64,000 bases of DNA from Vibrio crassostreae (GCF_024347415.1 NZ_AP025476.1:3162001-3226000), one strand, 5' to 3'; positions 1 through 9,599 are shown, counted from the stretch's first letter. Numbers and translations: made by a program. Notes: generated by a model not told the origin, from the sequence alone.

Positions 1-1143
1 TTGCAGCAATGGACCGAAGTACTCTTCATCTGGCAGGTCAGCAATATTGGTTGCATCGATAATGCCCGGAGAAACAAACGCCGCTTGACCCGCTTTTGCT
101 TCTACTAGGCTGACACCACCTAACGATTGCAGATTAGCTTGCGCGTCTAGAATAAATTTAGCTGCAGCTTCAGAGATCTGAGGGCCCATGAAAGGTGCAG
201 GTTCAGCGAATGGCTGATCGACACGAATCTTTTGCGTAGCTGCGACCAGTTTATCTAGAAGCAGATCGCCCTTCTCGCCAACAGGCACATACAAGCGACG
301 AGCACATGTACAACGCTGACCCGCACTGATGAACGCCGATTGGATGATAGTGTATACCGTTGCGTCTGCATCACCGTATTGGTCGCTGATCACCATAGGG
401 TTGTTGCCGCCCATTTCTAGTGCCAGCATCTTGCCCGGTTGGCCCGCGAATTGACGATGCAGGATATGACCAGTATTCGCACTACCCGTAAATAGCACGC
501 CATCAAGACCTTTAGCATCAGCCAGTGCGATACCTGTCTCTTTAGCGCCTTGCACTAAGTTGATTACGCCAGCAGGAAGACCCGCTTCTTGCCATAGCTT
601 CATTGCGAATTCACCCGTCCAAGGTGTCTGCTCTGAAGGCTTGAAGACTACGGTGTTGCCCGATAGCAGAGCTGGAACAATATGACCGTTAGGTAAGTGA
701 CCTGGGAAGTTGTAAGGGCCAAATACCGCCATCACGCCCAATGGACGGTGACGAAGTACAATTTGGTTGCCAGCCGCTTCACGTGAAGCTTCACCTGTAC
801 GCTCGTGGTAAGCACGGATAGAGATGGCGATCTTGCCTGCCATCGCGCCCGCTTCAGTGCGAGTTTCCCAAATCGGTTTACCCGTCTCTTTTGCAATAAT
901 CTGTGCAATCTCTTCGCTGTTCTCTTTTACCTTCTCAGCAAAGTTCAACACGATCGCTTCACGCTCTGCAAAGCTCAATTTTTTCCAAACCAAGAAGGCT
1001 TCACGAGCTGCTGCTACTGCAGATTCAACCTGCGCTGGTGTTGCGCTATCACCCTGCCACACTACTTCATTGTTGTATGGGCTTACTGATGTCATGGCGT
1101 CACCTTGACCTGCCACCCACTGTCCTGCTATCCACTGAGTCAT
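1..1143 (-). CDS. astD: N-succinylglutamate 5-semialdehyde dehydrogenase, 3' end cut by the window
   Basis: This gene is read leftward and runs off the window, so about 381 N-terminal codons are present of a protein that is usually near 485. It oxidises succinylglutamate semialdehyde to succinylglutamate with NAD, the fourth step of the arginine succinyltransferase pathway in the cytoplasm. The start ATG at 1141-1143 has an AAGGA Shine-Dalgarno 7 nt upstream and begins [10 protein letters not shown], as in AstD. The aldehyde dehydrogenase catalytic cysteine lies in [10 protein letters not shown], encoded near position 315. It is the third gene after astC and astA, 39 bp from astA, so it is probably cotranscribed with them. 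The reading frame is intact up to the edge. Confidence 0.93.
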   Translation of the reverse strand, partial: MTQWIAGQWVAGQGDAMTSVSPYNNEVVWQGDSATPAQVESAVAAAREAFLVWKKLSFAEREAIVLNFAEKVKENSEEIAQIIAKETGKPIWETRTEAGAMAGKIAISIRAYHERTGEASREAAGNQIVLRHRPLGVMAVFGPYNFPGHLPNGHIVPALLSGNTVVFKPSEQTPWTGEFAMKLWQEAGLPAGVINLVQGAKETGIALADAKGLDGVLFTGSANTGHILHRQFAGQPGKMLALEMGGNNPMVISDQYGDADATVYTIIQSAFISAGQRCTCARRLYVPVGEKGDLLLDKLVAATQKIRVDQPFAEPAPFMGPQISEAAAKFILDAQANLQSLGGVSLVEAKAGQAAFVSPGIIDATNIADLPDEEYFGPLLQ

Positions 1144-1182
1144 ACTTCTATCCTTAAAATCTTCGACAGATAATCGCCGCTC

Positions 1183-2202
1183 TTACTGAGCCAACATGCG
1201 AACGAATTCGCCTTCTTTTACTTCAAGAGCGCTCGCTACTTCAGATGATAAAATCACTGTGTCGCTTGCTTGGTCATACGCACCTTTCGCGGCTACTGCG
1301 CGGAAGTTCTCAAACGAGGTATTACCAATTAGGAAGTCTTTAGAGCTAGAATGCTCTGCAATTTGAACCTGTGCTCTAATTGAGTGACGCACCGATTCGA
1401 TGTTTCTTAGATCACACTCAACCGTTGGGCCTGCATCAAAGATATCGACATAGCCACGGTTAGTGAAACCTTCACGTTCCAACAACTTAAGTGCAGGGCG
1501 CGTATTGTCATGAACCTCTCCAATCACCGCCTGAGCTTCTTTGCTCAATAGGTTCACGTAGATAGGCAGCTTTGGCATTAGGTCAGCAATAAAACCTTTC
1601 TTACCGATACCGGTTAGGTAATCGGCAAGCGTGAAATCAATCGAGAAGAAATGCTCTTGCAGCCATTGCCAGAAAGGAGAATTACCTTCTGCATCCGATA
1701 CACCACGCATCTCAGCAAAAATCGTTTTCGAGAAACGCTCTGGGTGCTCAGACATGATCAAGAAACGACACTTAGACATCAAACGACCATTCAATCCACC
1801 ACGGAAAGCCGGGCGCAAGAACAGTGTGCAGATTTCACTGCATCCAGTGTAGTTATTACCGAAAGTCAGCAGCTTCACGACGTTATTCACGCCAAGCTTC
1901 TGCGATGAGTGAACCACTTTGCTGATGTGGTACGAATAGAACGGGACATCCCAGCCAATTGAGGCTTCAATGCCAGTCGTACCCGCAACTTCACCGGTTT
2001 CTGTGTCGAAGCCAACCATCAGGTAGCCTTCGTCACCGGGCTCAGTCACGTCTTGCTTGGCAAAGCTGTATTCAGAGTGAGTAATACGGTTAGTTAACAG
2101 TTCTTCGTTAACCGGAAGAGATGTGAATCCGTGACCAGATTCAACCGCGCAGGTATGCAGCGCATCGTAATCAGATAATTTTATTGGGCGAACAACTAGC
2201 AT
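1183..2202 (-). CDS. astA: Arginine N-succinyltransferase
   Basis: The product (339 aa) transfers succinyl from succinyl-CoA to the alpha-amino group of arginine, committing arginine to AST-pathway catabolism. It starts MLVVRPIKLSDYDAL and contains family blocks such as LFLRPAFRGGLNGRLMSK and LKLLEREGF, consistent with a GNAT-like acyltransferase fold over the full length. An upstream in-frame start would add seven residues. I chose the ATG at 2202 because GGAGGG sits 8 nt before it and falls inside the longer frame. It lies between astC and astD on the same strand. Two hairpins occupy the gap after astC and could adjust expression relative to astC. Confidence 0.95.
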   Translation of the reverse strand: MLVVRPIKLSDYDALHTCAVESGHGFTSLPVNEELLTNRITHSEYSFAKQDVTEPGDEGYLMVGFDTETGEVAGTTGIEASIGWDVPFYSYHISKVVHSSQKLGVNNVVKLLTFGNNYTGCSEICTLFLRPAFRGGLNGRLMSKCRFLIMSEHPERFSKTIFAEMRGVSDAEGNSPFWQWLQEHFFSIDFTLADYLTGIGKKGFIADLMPKLPIYVNLLSKEAQAVIGEVHDNTRPALKLLEREGFTNRGYVDIFDAGPTVECDLRNIESVRHSIRAQVQIAEHSSSKDFLIGNTSFENFRAVAAKGAYDQASDTVILSSEVASALEVKEGEFVRMLAQ

Positions 2203-2225
2203 CAATATTCCCTCCAGATGCAAAA

Positions 2226-2300
2226 TAGGCCCAAAACCAGAAGCTTGGGCCTTTAGCAGAACGTCATGGGATCGCTCTATTGGCGATCATTCCTATGACG
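2226..2300 (-). other. Two hairpins between astC and astA
   Basis: On the minus strand after the astC stop there is first a stem with arms at 2262-2275 and 2283-2300 (CGTCAT...ATGACG and GATCGC...GCGATC, with small bulges). A second stem follows, AGGCCCAA (2227-2234) with TTGGGCCT (2245-2252). The second is followed by a short, weak T run. They could be a partial terminator or an mRNA processing/stability element setting the astC to astA ratio. That role is inference; the complementarity is seen directly. Confidence 0.5.
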
Positions 2301-2309
2301 CCGCTCAGG

Positions 2310-3521
2310 CTAAACTAGCGTAGCGATTGCTTTGTCTAGTTTTGATAAGCCTTCTTCAATTTCTTGTGTAGTAATAACCAGTGATGGCGTGAAACGAACC
2401 ACGTTTGCACCCGCAACCAGTACCATCAAGCCTTGTTCGCCTGCTGCTACCAATACGTCACGTGCACGGCCTTGCCACTCTTCGTTAAGTGCAGCACCTA
2501 GTAGTAGGCCTTTACCACGAACTTCACTGAAGATTTGGTACTTGTCGTTAATCTTAGCTAGACCATCGCGGAACAGTGCTTCACGCTCTTTCACGCCAGC
2601 TAATGTTTCAGGTTGGCTAACCACATCAACAACCGCTTCTGCAACAGCACACGCCAGTGGGTTACCACCGTAAGTAGAACCGTGCGTACCCACTTTTAGA
2701 TGTGTCGCGAGTTCAGTGGTCGTAAGCATTGCACCGATAGGGAAACCACCACCTAGAGATTTAGCCGTGCTTAGAATATCTGGTGTCACACCTAGGCCTT
2801 GGTAAGCGTAAAAGTTACCGGTACGACCATTACCCGTTTGCACTTCATCAAAGATAAGCAGTGCATTGTGTTTATCACACAGTTCACGAACCGTGTTCAC
2901 GAATTCAGACGTTGGAGAGATGATACCGCCCTCGCCTTGCAGAGGTTCCATCATGATTGCACAAGTACGATCAGAGATGTGCGCTTCTAGCGCTGCAATA
3001 TCGTTGTAAGGCAGGTGAGTCACATCGCCCGGTTTAGGACCGAAACCATCAGAGTAAGCTTCTTGACCACCAACCGTTACGGTAAAGAAAGTACGACCGT
3101 GGAAACCTTGTTTGAATGCAATAATTTCAGATTTCTCAGGACCGTGAACATCCGCCGCCCAACGACGAGCTAGCTTCAATGCAGCTTCATTCGCTTCTGC
3201 GCCAGAGTTGGCAAAGAATACTTTTTCTGCAAAGCATACGTCGGTTAGCTTTTTCGCTAGACGCAGTGCAGGTTCGTTGGTCATCACGTTACTTAGGTGC
3301 CAAATCTTGTTTGCTTGCTCAGTAACTGCGTTAACCATTGCCGGGTGACAGTGACCCAAACAGCTCACAGCGATACCACCAGCAAAGTCGATATACTCTC
3401 GGCCTTGTTGGTCCCAAACGCGTGCGCCTTCCCCTTTTACTGGGATCATTTCCATTGGGTTATAACAAGGCACCATCACCTCATTAAACAGACTACGTTC
3501 TACTTTATTTTCCACTGTCAT
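2310..3521 (-). CDS. astC: Acetylornithine/succinylornithine aminotransferase
   Basis: This is a 403-aa class III PLP aminotransferase. Enzymes of this type convert N-succinylornithine (catabolism) or N-acetylornithine (biosynthesis) to the semialdehyde, with glutamate/2-oxoglutarate as the amino partner. Visible blocks are [31 protein letters not shown], the Asp motif [15 protein letters not shown] and the PLP lysine region [13 protein letters not shown] near residue 250. Its position at the head of astA-astD argues for AstC. No other argD is in the window, although biosynthetic argCBGH/E genes lie at 27-33 kb, so the enzyme may serve both routes as in other gamma-proteobacteria. ArgD is the alternative name. 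Confidence 0.93.
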   Translation of the reverse strand: MTVENKVERSLFNEVMVPCYNPMEMIPVKGEGARVWDQQGREYIDFAGGIAVSCLGHCHPAMVNAVTEQANKIWHLSNVMTNEPALRLAKKLTDVCFAEKVFFANSGAEANEAALKLARRWAADVHGPEKSEIIAFKQGFHGRTFFTVTVGGQEAYSDGFGPKPGDVTHLPYNDIAALEAHISDRTCAIMMEPLQGEGGIISPTSEFVNTVRELCDKHNALLIFDEVQTGNGRTGNFYAYQGLGVTPDILSTAKSLGGGFPIGAMLTTTELATHLKVGTHGSTYGGNPLACAVAEAVVDVVSQPETLAGVKEREALFRDGLAKINDKYQIFSEVRGKGLLLGAALNEEWQGRARDVLVAAGEQGLMVLVAGANVVRFTPSLVITTQEIEEGLSKLDKAIATLV

Positions 3522-3577
3522 CGTACATTCCTTCTCGATACCGCAAGCTTCGCAAATAAGCGTAATGGTTCATAAGT

Positions 3578-3598
3578 GAGACAAAGATATTTTGTCTC
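3578..3598. repeat. Perfect palindrome upstream of astC
   Basis: GAGACAAA at 3578-3585 and TTTGTCTC at 3591-3598 are exact reverse complements separated by GATAT. The centre is about 67 bp upstream of the astC ATG. It could be an operator for a dimeric repressor or a 5' UTR hairpin. It does not match the ArgR consensus. Confidence 0.6.
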
Positions 3599-3707
3599 GC
3601 CATAATCCCGCTGCAGCATTATATTTACATTTAATTAACCTTTTCAATAGTAGATTATTCTTTAGCCATCCCTAACAACCAGCTAAACGTCACTACCTAT
3701 GACTATT

Positions 3708-3746
3708 TATGCATCAATTAATCTGTTTTATGAAGCTTTTTTTACC
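3708..3746. promoter_or_regulatory. Candidate ARG-box pair upstream of the ast genes
   Basis: TATGCAT at 3708 and TATGAAG at 3729 start exactly 21 bp apart. This is the spacing of paired 18-bp ARG boxes separated by 3 bp in ArgR operators. Only the left half-sites (TnTGnAT) are good and the right halves are poor. The distance of about 190-240 bp from astC would suit an activator site better than a repressor site. Confidence 0.35.
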
Positions 3747-3985
3747 TAAACGTATAACCAGCAATAGCAAAGCCTTACTGGCACAGCGGTATATAGGGTT
3801 CGAGAGGAAATAACGCGAATAATTTTGCATAGGCTAAAAACTTAGCGAAGCGAGAGAGAAATGTTATAAAAAGTGATCGGCGTCAGAGGGAGAGAGGCGC
3901 GTAAAGCCCGAATTTAAACGCTTAACGAATGGGCTGACAGGTTTAACTGGCTTATTTAGGCGGAGAAAGGGTCAAATTTAAACAC

Positions 3986-4564
3986 TTAGCGTGCTAGGAA
4001 GTTAGCGAGAAGTTGGTGTCCTTGCTCTGTTTTAATCGATTCAGGGTGAAATTGCACCGCATCAATCGGCAAGGTTTTGTGTTGATAACCCATGATCTCA
4101 TCCATGCTGCCATCTTCAAACTCCGTCCAAGACGTCAGTTCAAAGCAATCTGGTAGCGTGCCATTTTTCACCACGAGTGAGTGGTAACGTGTCACGGTCA
4201 ATGGGTTGTTCAATCCCTGAAAAACACTCTTGCCATTGTGGCGTATCGGAGAGGTTTTACCGTGCATCACTTGTCTGGCTCTCACCACTTCACCACCAAA
4301 CACTTGGGCAATGGCTTGATGACCAAGACACACTCCTAAGATCGGCAGTTTACCAACGAAGTGTTCGATGACTTGTAGAGAAATGCCCGCATCATCCGGT
4401 GTACAAGGACCCGGCGAGATAACAAGGTGACTAGGATTTAGCGATTCAATACCCGCAATATCAATCTCATCGTTGCGAACAACTTTTACAGTTACCCCTA
4501 ACTCACAGAAATACTGATACAAGTTATAGGTAAAAGAGTCGTAGTTATCGATGATAAGTAACAT
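3986..4564 (-). CDS. pabA: Aminodeoxychorismate/anthranilate synthase glutamine amidotransferase subunit
   Basis: This 192-aa class I glutamine amidotransferase starts [15 protein letters not shown]. It has the nucleophile block [11 protein letters not shown] and the His-Glu block VQFHPES, so the Cys-His-Glu triad is complete. It supplies ammonia to PabB for p-aminobenzoate (folate), or to TrpE for anthranilate. I favour PabA because no trpE or other trp gene is adjacent, and pabA near the ArgD/AstC gene is a common gamma-proteobacterial neighbourhood. An upstream in-frame start would add 20 residues that do not look conserved, so I use the ATG at 4564. It stands alone. Confidence 0.88.
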   Translation of the reverse strand: MLLIIDNYDSFTYNLYQYFCELGVTVKVVRNDEIDIAGIESLNPSHLVISPGPCTPDDAGISLQVIEHFVGKLPILGVCLGHQAIAQVFGGEVVRARQVMHGKTSPIRHNGKSVFQGLNNPLTVTRYHSLVVKNGTLPDCFELTSWTEFEDGSMDEIMGYQHKTLPIDAVQFHPESIKTEQGHQLLANFLAR

Positions 4565-4665
4565 GGGTCGAAATCGTTTGCTAAATACTAAAGGATTGGG
4601 AGATATAGGGGCGGTATTGTGCAATACCCATAGCGAAAGGCAAGTGGAAACTGCATTTAGCCAAT

Positions 4666-4695
4666 AATTAAGGCCAACCTAAGTTGACCTTAATT
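4666..4695 (-). terminator. Hairpin after the extracellular nuclease gene
   Basis: AATTAAGG (4666-4673) pairs with CCTTAATT (4688-4695), with additional inner pairs around AAC/GTT. It lies about 70 bp downstream of the nuclease stop on the minus strand. It has no strong T run. A second small stem, CAGATA/TATCTG, lies between it and the gene. Confidence 0.5.
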
Positions 4696-4764
4696 GTTTA
4701 CAGATAGCCTTAAGTTATCTGAATTGGCTTGCTTGTATGGCTTGCCAATCTACTTACGATTTAG

Positions 4765-7359
4765 CTACTTGCGACGACGCCACATTGCTAGACCAAACAA
4801 TGACATCAATGCACCCAAGCCGAATGAACCGCCGACTCTTAGCTCAAGAACCGCAGGATCATGATCCGATGAACGGAAGTGATCTTGGTACTTAGGCAGA
4901 TCGCCTTTGTACTCTTCGTTGTAGTCAAACAACGTCGATTCGCCACCGTTAATGTGCCAGTCAGTTGCATCCACAACCATGTCTTTCAGGCTGTCGCTGA
5001 TCAACAGGTGATCCAGTGCGCCCACTTCGTCATTGTATGAGTAGCTCCAGCTGTCTGGGTGCTTTTGAGCCACAGCATTAATGTAACCGTAGTTCTTAGT
5101 AATCACCGCGCCGTTATCACCAAACTGTTCAACACCATCAATGTAAGTGTTACGAGCCGCTTTGATTTGCTTACCGTATTTCTCTTCAGAGTAATCCGTT
5201 AGCACCAGCATTGGATCTTCCATGCCGTACGAGTTCATATCACCCAGGATCACTTTGTGACCTTTGATACCATCGAGCGCTTCACCCAGTGCCACCGCCG
5301 CAGCTACGCGGAAGTTCTCACATGAGCCTTGCTTGTCGGCATCAACACCACCTTGACCACCCTGTTCAACCGGTGCTGCATCTTCCCAACACTTAGAGCC
5401 TTTAGATTTAAAGTGGTTAATCGCTACGGTCAGTTTCTCTTTGGTACCTTTGACCTTGAAGGTTGGCGCTAATGAGTCACGCTGGTAGTTCTTACCGTCC
5501 TCAATCACCTTACCTGAATCGTCTAACACCTCTGGTGCTTGTTGGCTTGGCATCGCGATAACGCGGCTGTCTTTTAGCTTAACTACCTTTTTACGGTAAA
5601 TAACACCGGTTGTGATTACGTCAGTACCAATCGAGTCCATCTCGTCGGTTACGCCATCTTCATTTGAATCAACAGCGACAAACGTATAACGGTCTTTCTT
5701 ACGCTCAATGCGATCATTCAGCTGGTTAACAAGCTGTTGAATAGCAGAACCTTCACCAAAGCCGTTGTTCTCAATTTCCATCAAACCAATGATGTCAGCG
5801 TCTAGACGAAGAATCGCGTTCACAATCTTCTCTTGCTGCATTTCAAACTCAGTAATGGTGTTCGCGCCACGGTTGTTGCCGTGCTGGTTCGCGTCACCGC
5901 CAAATGGAGAGTTGAAGTAGTTCAGTACATTGAAGGTCGCGATACGTAGGTCACCTTCATCCATATCTGGCTTGTCAGTACGTGGGTCGTTACGAACGAA
6001 GTTTTCAGCCGAGATCTGGTTAGTCGCAATTAAACGGTACTCACCGTAGCTGTAAGTCAACACACCTTCTAGGCCAACAATGGTGTCATCGATACGGATG
6101 TAGTCTTCGGTCGAACCATCTTGGTCGATGTCAGTGCGGCCAAAATCTGGGTAGAAAGGAACTTGTCCGTCACCCGCTTTTTGATCCGTTTCTACGAAAA
6201 GGCGACGATCAGCGTTGTCTTCTGTTTGTTGTTTCGCTTCATCAGAACCGGCAGCAAAAAGCTGGTTCGGCTGCATGTTGATACGCTCATGGGCTAATAC
6301 CATGTTGTTACGACGACCTGCGTAGTCATAACCGAAGGTACGCGTCACTCGCATATCAAGCGCTTCGGTTGTTTTCACCAACATGCCTTCGTAGCGTTCA
6401 AGCGTTGCAGCGAAGTTCTCATCACTGTCTAGCGCTTCAATCGCCGTCGCTTCAGGGGATTGCTGTTCGCCCTGCTTTAGCCATTGGTTGTTTTCAACTT
6501 TAAGCTGAGTGTGGCTGTAGTATTCTTGAACCTTACCTTTCACACACACCACATCACCCGCAACTAAATCTGAGCTTGACTGGTTAGTGTGAATAAATAG
6601 ACCTTCAGAGGTACTTGAATTGAAGTCATCCTCAATCGCTTGCAGATAGAAGCCTTTGGTTAGGCCAGTAGTCACTGCGCTAACTACACCTTTTACGAAG
6701 TATTCATCGTCGGTGATGTACGGGTAGCCATCGATGAACGGTGATGTTGCACCCTCGCCTTGGATCTCTTGAATGGTGGTAAATACCGGGTCTGAGCCAT
6801 CTTCTGTACAAGTAAAGGCTTCTGGCAGCTCAACACTGTCTAGTGAACCTAGCCCTTCAATACTGTCTTTTGGTAGCGATACCCATTGTGAAGCATCAAA
6901 CGTCGCAGAAGGTGTTTGTGTCGCACGAACCAAAGTAACATCTTTGCCCCAGTCCACATCACCCATCAAACCAACAACATCATGCACCGAACCATCTGCA
7001 TTCAAGATAGCTAGCGGGTCGTCACCATTATGATTAGCCAATGAAGCATTTAGAATGTCAGCGACCGCCTTAATCTCATCACTAGCACTGGTATGAGCAA
7101 CAACAAGCACCTCACCGGGCGCTAAAACGTGGCCATCTAAAGGTAAAGTGGCGCCCCATGATCCATTGCCATTGGCAGACTTCGCCAGTGAGTAACCATC
7201 TAAGTTAATGCTGCTATCGCCGTTATTGGCGATCTCAACCGCTTTGTTGTAGCTGCCGCCTTCCACATATTGTGAAATAAACAAATCAGCGTGTGCGCTT
7301 GTGGTTAACAAGCTACCAATTGCCACTGCTAGCAATGAAGGTTTGTGTAAAAGAGCCAT
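4765..7359 (-). CDS. xds: ExeM/NucH-family extracellular endonuclease with GlyGly-CTERM tail (Xds-like)
   Basis: This 864-aa secreted nuclease starts with a signal peptide (MALLHKPSLLAVAIGSLL, cleavage after SAHA). A lamin-tail-like domain follows at about residues 25-170 (LFISQYVEGGSYNKAVEIAN), then an OB-like region near 200-460, and an endonuclease/exonuclease/phosphatase domain from about 470 (LRIATFNVLNYF, DIIGLMEIENNG, AINHFKSKG, LGDMNSY, SSDHDPAVLEL). The end, GGSFGLGALMSLFGLA then WRRRK, is a GlyGly-CTERM sorting signal, processed by rhombosortase in type II-secreted Vibrio proteins. Family members such as V. cholerae Xds degrade extracellular DNA. The longest frame begins with GTG at 7368. 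I chose the ATG at 7359 because AGGTGA sits at proper spacing before it. Confidence 0.88.
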   Translation of the reverse strand: MALLHKPSLLAVAIGSLLTTSAHADLFISQYVEGGSYNKAVEIANNGDSSINLDGYSLAKSANGNGSWGATLPLDGHVLAPGEVLVVAHTSASDEIKAVADILNASLANHNGDDPLAILNADGSVHDVVGLMGDVDWGKDVTLVRATQTPSATFDASQWVSLPKDSIEGLGSLDSVELPEAFTCTEDGSDPVFTTIQEIQGEGATSPFIDGYPYITDDEYFVKGVVSAVTTGLTKGFYLQAIEDDFNSSTSEGLFIHTNQSSSDLVAGDVVCVKGKVQEYYSHTQLKVENNQWLKQGEQQSPEATAIEALDSDENFAATLERYEGMLVKTTEALDMRVTRTFGYDYAGRRNNMVLAHERINMQPNQLFAAGSDEAKQQTEDNADRRLFVETDQKAGDGQVPFYPDFGRTDIDQDGSTEDYIRIDDTIVGLEGVLTYSYGEYRLIATNQISAENFVRNDPRTDKPDMDEGDLRIATFNVLNYFNSPFGGDANQHGNNRGANTITEFEMQQEKIVNAILRLDADIIGLMEIENNGFGEGSAIQQLVNQLNDRIERKKDRYTFVAVDSNEDGVTDEMDSIGTDVITTGVIYRKKVVKLKDSRVIAMPSQQAPEVLDDSGKVIEDGKNYQRDSLAPTFKVKGTKEKLTVAINHFKSKGSKCWEDAAPVEQGGQGGVDADKQGSCENFRVAAAVALGEALDGIKGHKVILGDMNSYGMEDPMLVLTDYSEEKYGKQIKAARNTYIDGVEQFGDNGAVITKNYGYINAVAQKHPDSWSYSYNDEVGALDHLLISDSLKDMVVDATDWHINGGESTLFDYNEEYKGDLPKYQDHFRSSDHDPAVLELRVGGSFGLGALMSLFGLAMWRRRK

Positions 7360-7744
7360 CCGTTTCACCTGAGTTCATTGATTTATAGTCACTGCCATCT
7401 ATGGGCAGTCATGTATTTTGTGGTAACTATCAGGTTTATTTATGAAAGGAATAAGTCAGTTGGCAAGAAAATGAGGAACTTATCACTTTGGAATCATCAA
7501 TTGTTTGGCACGTTATATATTTCCAACATATATAGAAATGAGTATGAATTTATAAAGTTCAGAAGTGCTGAATAAGATCATCTGCACAGCATTAACATGA
7601 TGGATATGCTAGTCAGATACTGCGTAAATTATCAATTCAAACAAGGGGTTTTCGAGGAAGGTAAATGGAATGGGCATTAAAAAGCCCAAAGTAAACAGAA
7701 GCTACTTTGGGCTCAAATTTTCAAGCGAGTCGTGTTAGTTCACC
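7360..7744. promoter_or_regulatory. Noncoding region between trpS and the nuclease gene
   Basis: This gap holds the trpS terminator (7676-7713) and, close to the nuclease start, an inverted repeat ACTGCC/GGCAGT with a 7-bp spacer (7391-7409), about 40 bp upstream of the ATG. An AT-rich stretch with TATATAT/ATATATA arms lies near 7515-7535. I see no gene: a 65-codon frame here lacks a Shine-Dalgarno and any family resemblance. Confidence 0.5.
7676..7713 (-). terminator. Intrinsic terminator after trpS
   Basis: Perfect 11-bp arms AGCCCAAAGTA (7683-7693) and TACTTTGGGCT (7703-7713). Read on the minus strand they are followed by a TTTTTAA tract. Confidence 0.85.
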
Positions 7745-8761
7745 CTATGGGCGAGTAACAAAACCTACTGCTTCGTATGCTTTTTTCAGTGTTACTGCAG
7801 CACGCTCAGACGCTTTTTCAGCACCCGCTTTCATTACTGCGTCCATGTAAGCACGATCAGCACGGATACGGTGGTATTCAGCTTGAATCGGCTCAAGCAT
7901 CTCAACTAATGCTGCGCCTACATCTTTCTTGAATGGACCGTACATCTCAACACCTTGGTATTGCGCTTCGATCTCTTCAAACGTTTTACCTGTCGCTGCT
8001 GAGTAAAGACCCATTAGGTTAGAGATACCCGCTTTGTTTTCCCAATCGTGAGCAATACGTGGCGGTGTTTCTGCATCAGTTTGCGCTTTGTTGATCTTCT
8101 TGATGATCGACTTAGGCTCTTCTAACAGAGTAATCACGTTCTTACGGTTATCATCCGACTTAGACATCTTCTTAGTCGCATCTTGCAGGCTCATTACACG
8201 TGCATTCACTGTTGGAATGTAAGGTTCTGGCACTTGGAAGATTGGCGTTTCAGGACCGTAGATGTTGTTGAAACGAGTTGCGATATCACGCGCTAGCTCT
8301 AGGTGTTGTTTCTGGTCACTACCTACTGGCACTTGGTGAGCACCGTAAAGCAGGATGTCTGCAGCCATCAACACTGGGTAGTCGTATAGGCCTACGTTTA
8401 CGTCGTTTGAGTGACGTGCAGACTTATCTTTAAACTGAGTCATACGGCTCAGTTCACCCATTTGCGTGTAACAGTTAAGAAGCCAACCAAGTTGAGCATG
8501 CTCTGGTACGTGTGACTGAACAAATAGCGTGCTCTTCTTTGGATCAACACCGACAGCAAGACAGATTGCGAGTGCGTCTAGAGTCGCTTCATGCAGTGCT
8601 TTCGGGTCTTGGCGAACCGTAATTGCGTGAAGGTCTACAACACAGTATTGGCAATCGTAATCATCTTGCATCTGTTGCCATTGACGTAGAGCACCCAAGT
8701 AGTTACCGATACTTAGTTCACCAGATGGTTGAACACCACTCAATACGATGGGCTTGCTCAT
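7745..8761 (-). CDS. trpS: Tryptophanyl-tRNA synthetase
   Basis: This 338-aa class I aminoacyl-tRNA synthetase charges tRNA-Trp with tryptophan using ATP. The first ATP-binding signature is [14 protein letters not shown] (a HIGH variant, residues 12-25) and the second is KKMSKSDDN near residue 197. Length matches bacterial TrpS of about 334-340 aa. It is the last gene of the minus-strand aroK-aroB-damX-dam-rpe-gph-trpS block, the order known from Vibrio and enterics. A terminator-like hairpin lies between gph and trpS, so trpS may be partly independent. Confidence 0.97.
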   Translation of the reverse strand: MSKPIVLSGVQPSGELSIGNYLGALRQWQQMQDDYDCQYCVVDLHAITVRQDPKALHEATLDALAICLAVGVDPKKSTLFVQSHVPEHAQLGWLLNCYTQMGELSRMTQFKDKSARHSNDVNVGLYDYPVLMAADILLYGAHQVPVGSDQKQHLELARDIATRFNNIYGPETPIFQVPEPYIPTVNARVMSLQDATKKMSKSDDNRKNVITLLEEPKSIIKKINKAQTDAETPPRIAHDWENKAGISNLMGLYSAATGKTFEEIEAQYQGVEMYGPFKKDVGAALVEMLEPIQAEYHRIRADRAYMDAVMKAGAEKASERAAVTLKKAYEAVGFVTRP

Positions 8762-8823
8762 GGTTTTAATTCCTTTGCTTATTCGCTAAGTTTATTGAAC
8801 GCTTAGCTTCTTAACTTAAATAT

Positions 8824-8854
8824 AGAAAAGCCGCACAGCTCTTTCTGCGCGGCT
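8824..8854 (-). terminator. Terminator-like hairpin between gph and trpS
   Basis: AGCCGC(a)CAG at 8829-8838 pairs with CTG(c)GCGGCT at 8845-8854 with one mismatch. On the minus strand it is followed by TTTTCTAT. It would reduce read-through from gph into trpS. Confidence 0.65.
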
Positions 8855-8912
8855 CATCCAGTGTACTCATTGATAAGTATTTTGCTAGTGGGTTAGCTAA
8901 CTTTTGTCCGCT

Positions 8913-9599
8913 TTATGCTGAAACTAGAACGACATCTAGTAATTGAGCAACGTTATCCGCCACATAGTCAGGGTTTGATGCTGAAATTGGCTCACCGTGA
9001 TTGTAGCCATAAGTCAGACCAAACGAGTGGCAACCCGCATTCTTAGCCGCTTTGATGTCGTTGCTTGAATCACCAACCATCAACATCTCTTCCGCTTTAA
9101 CGTTGTGCTTTTCTAGCAACCAGTTCAGCGCTACTGGATTCGGTTTTTTCTCTGGGAAAGAGTCGCCGCCTAAAACATCAACAAAGTACTTATCGATACC
9201 ATGCTGCGCCAGAACGTCGGGTACAAACTTCGATGGTTTGTTGGTCACAAGCGCCATAGTGAAACCCGCATTATGCAGCTCTGCCAGCGTCTCTTTTACT
9301 GATGGGTAAAGGTGGCTCAGCTTGTGGCCGCCCTGCTCGTAGAAATCATCAAACAAGATGCGTGCTTTCTTCAGCAGCTCAGGTTCTAGGCTTGGATCAA
9401 CAGTTAGGTTACGGCTGAGTGAACGCCCGATAAGCACGTCAGCACCATTGCCAACATAGTCGCGAACTTGTTCTTCACTCACTGAAGGGAAACCCAGCTC
9501 CTGACAAGCTTGGTCAGCGGCGACAGCTAAATCAGGCACGCTGTCTAACAAGGTTCCATCCAAATCAAAGGCGATCAGTTTTATTGAGCTTAATGACAT
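8913..9599 (-). CDS. gph: Phosphoglycolate phosphatase
   Basis: This 228-aa HAD-superfamily phosphatase hydrolyses 2-phosphoglycolate to glycolate, clearing a product of DNA 3'-end repair. HAD motif I is FDLDGTLLDSVPDL (nucleophile Asp in DLDGT, near residue 12), motif II is in LVTNKPSKF, and the motif III/IV region is KKPNPVALNW followed by MVGDSSNDIKAAKNAG. It sits between rpe and trpS as in enteric genomes, about 100 bp downstream of rpe, from which a terminator hairpin separates it. Confidence 0.94.
   Translation of the reverse strand: MSLSSIKLIAFDLDGTLLDSVPDLAVAADQACQELGFPSVSEEQVRDYVGNGADVLIGRSLSRNLTVDPSLEPELLKKARILFDDFYEQGGHKLSHLYPSVKETLAELHNAGFTMALVTNKPSKFVPDVLAQHGIDKYFVDVLGGDSFPEKKPNPVALNWLLEKHNVKAEEMLMVGDSSNDIKAAKNAGCHSFGLTYGYNHGEPISASNPDYVADNVAQLLDVVLVSA

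Larger units (their letters stand above)
3522..3985. promoter_or_regulatory. Noncoding region upstream of astC and downstream of pabA
   Basis: This 464-bp gap contains no convincing gene. It holds a perfect 8-bp inverted repeat at 3578-3598, TATGCAT/TATGAAG elements phased by 21 bp (3708 and 3729), and an imperfect 17-bp direct repeat (3911-3927 and 3975-3991, two mismatches) whose second copy overlaps the pabA stop. The astC promoter must lie here. I could not place a convincing sigma-54 or sigma-70 promoter by eye. Confidence 0.5.

Noticed and set aside
805..1157. Three overlapping plus-strand frames of 84-94 codons
   Set aside because: They lie antisense inside astD, whose protein matches its family throughout, and have no ribosome sites or recognisable domains.
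7378..7575. A 65-codon frame between trpS and the nuclease gene
   Set aside because: No Shine-Dalgarno, no recognisable features, and it covers the presumed nuclease promoter.
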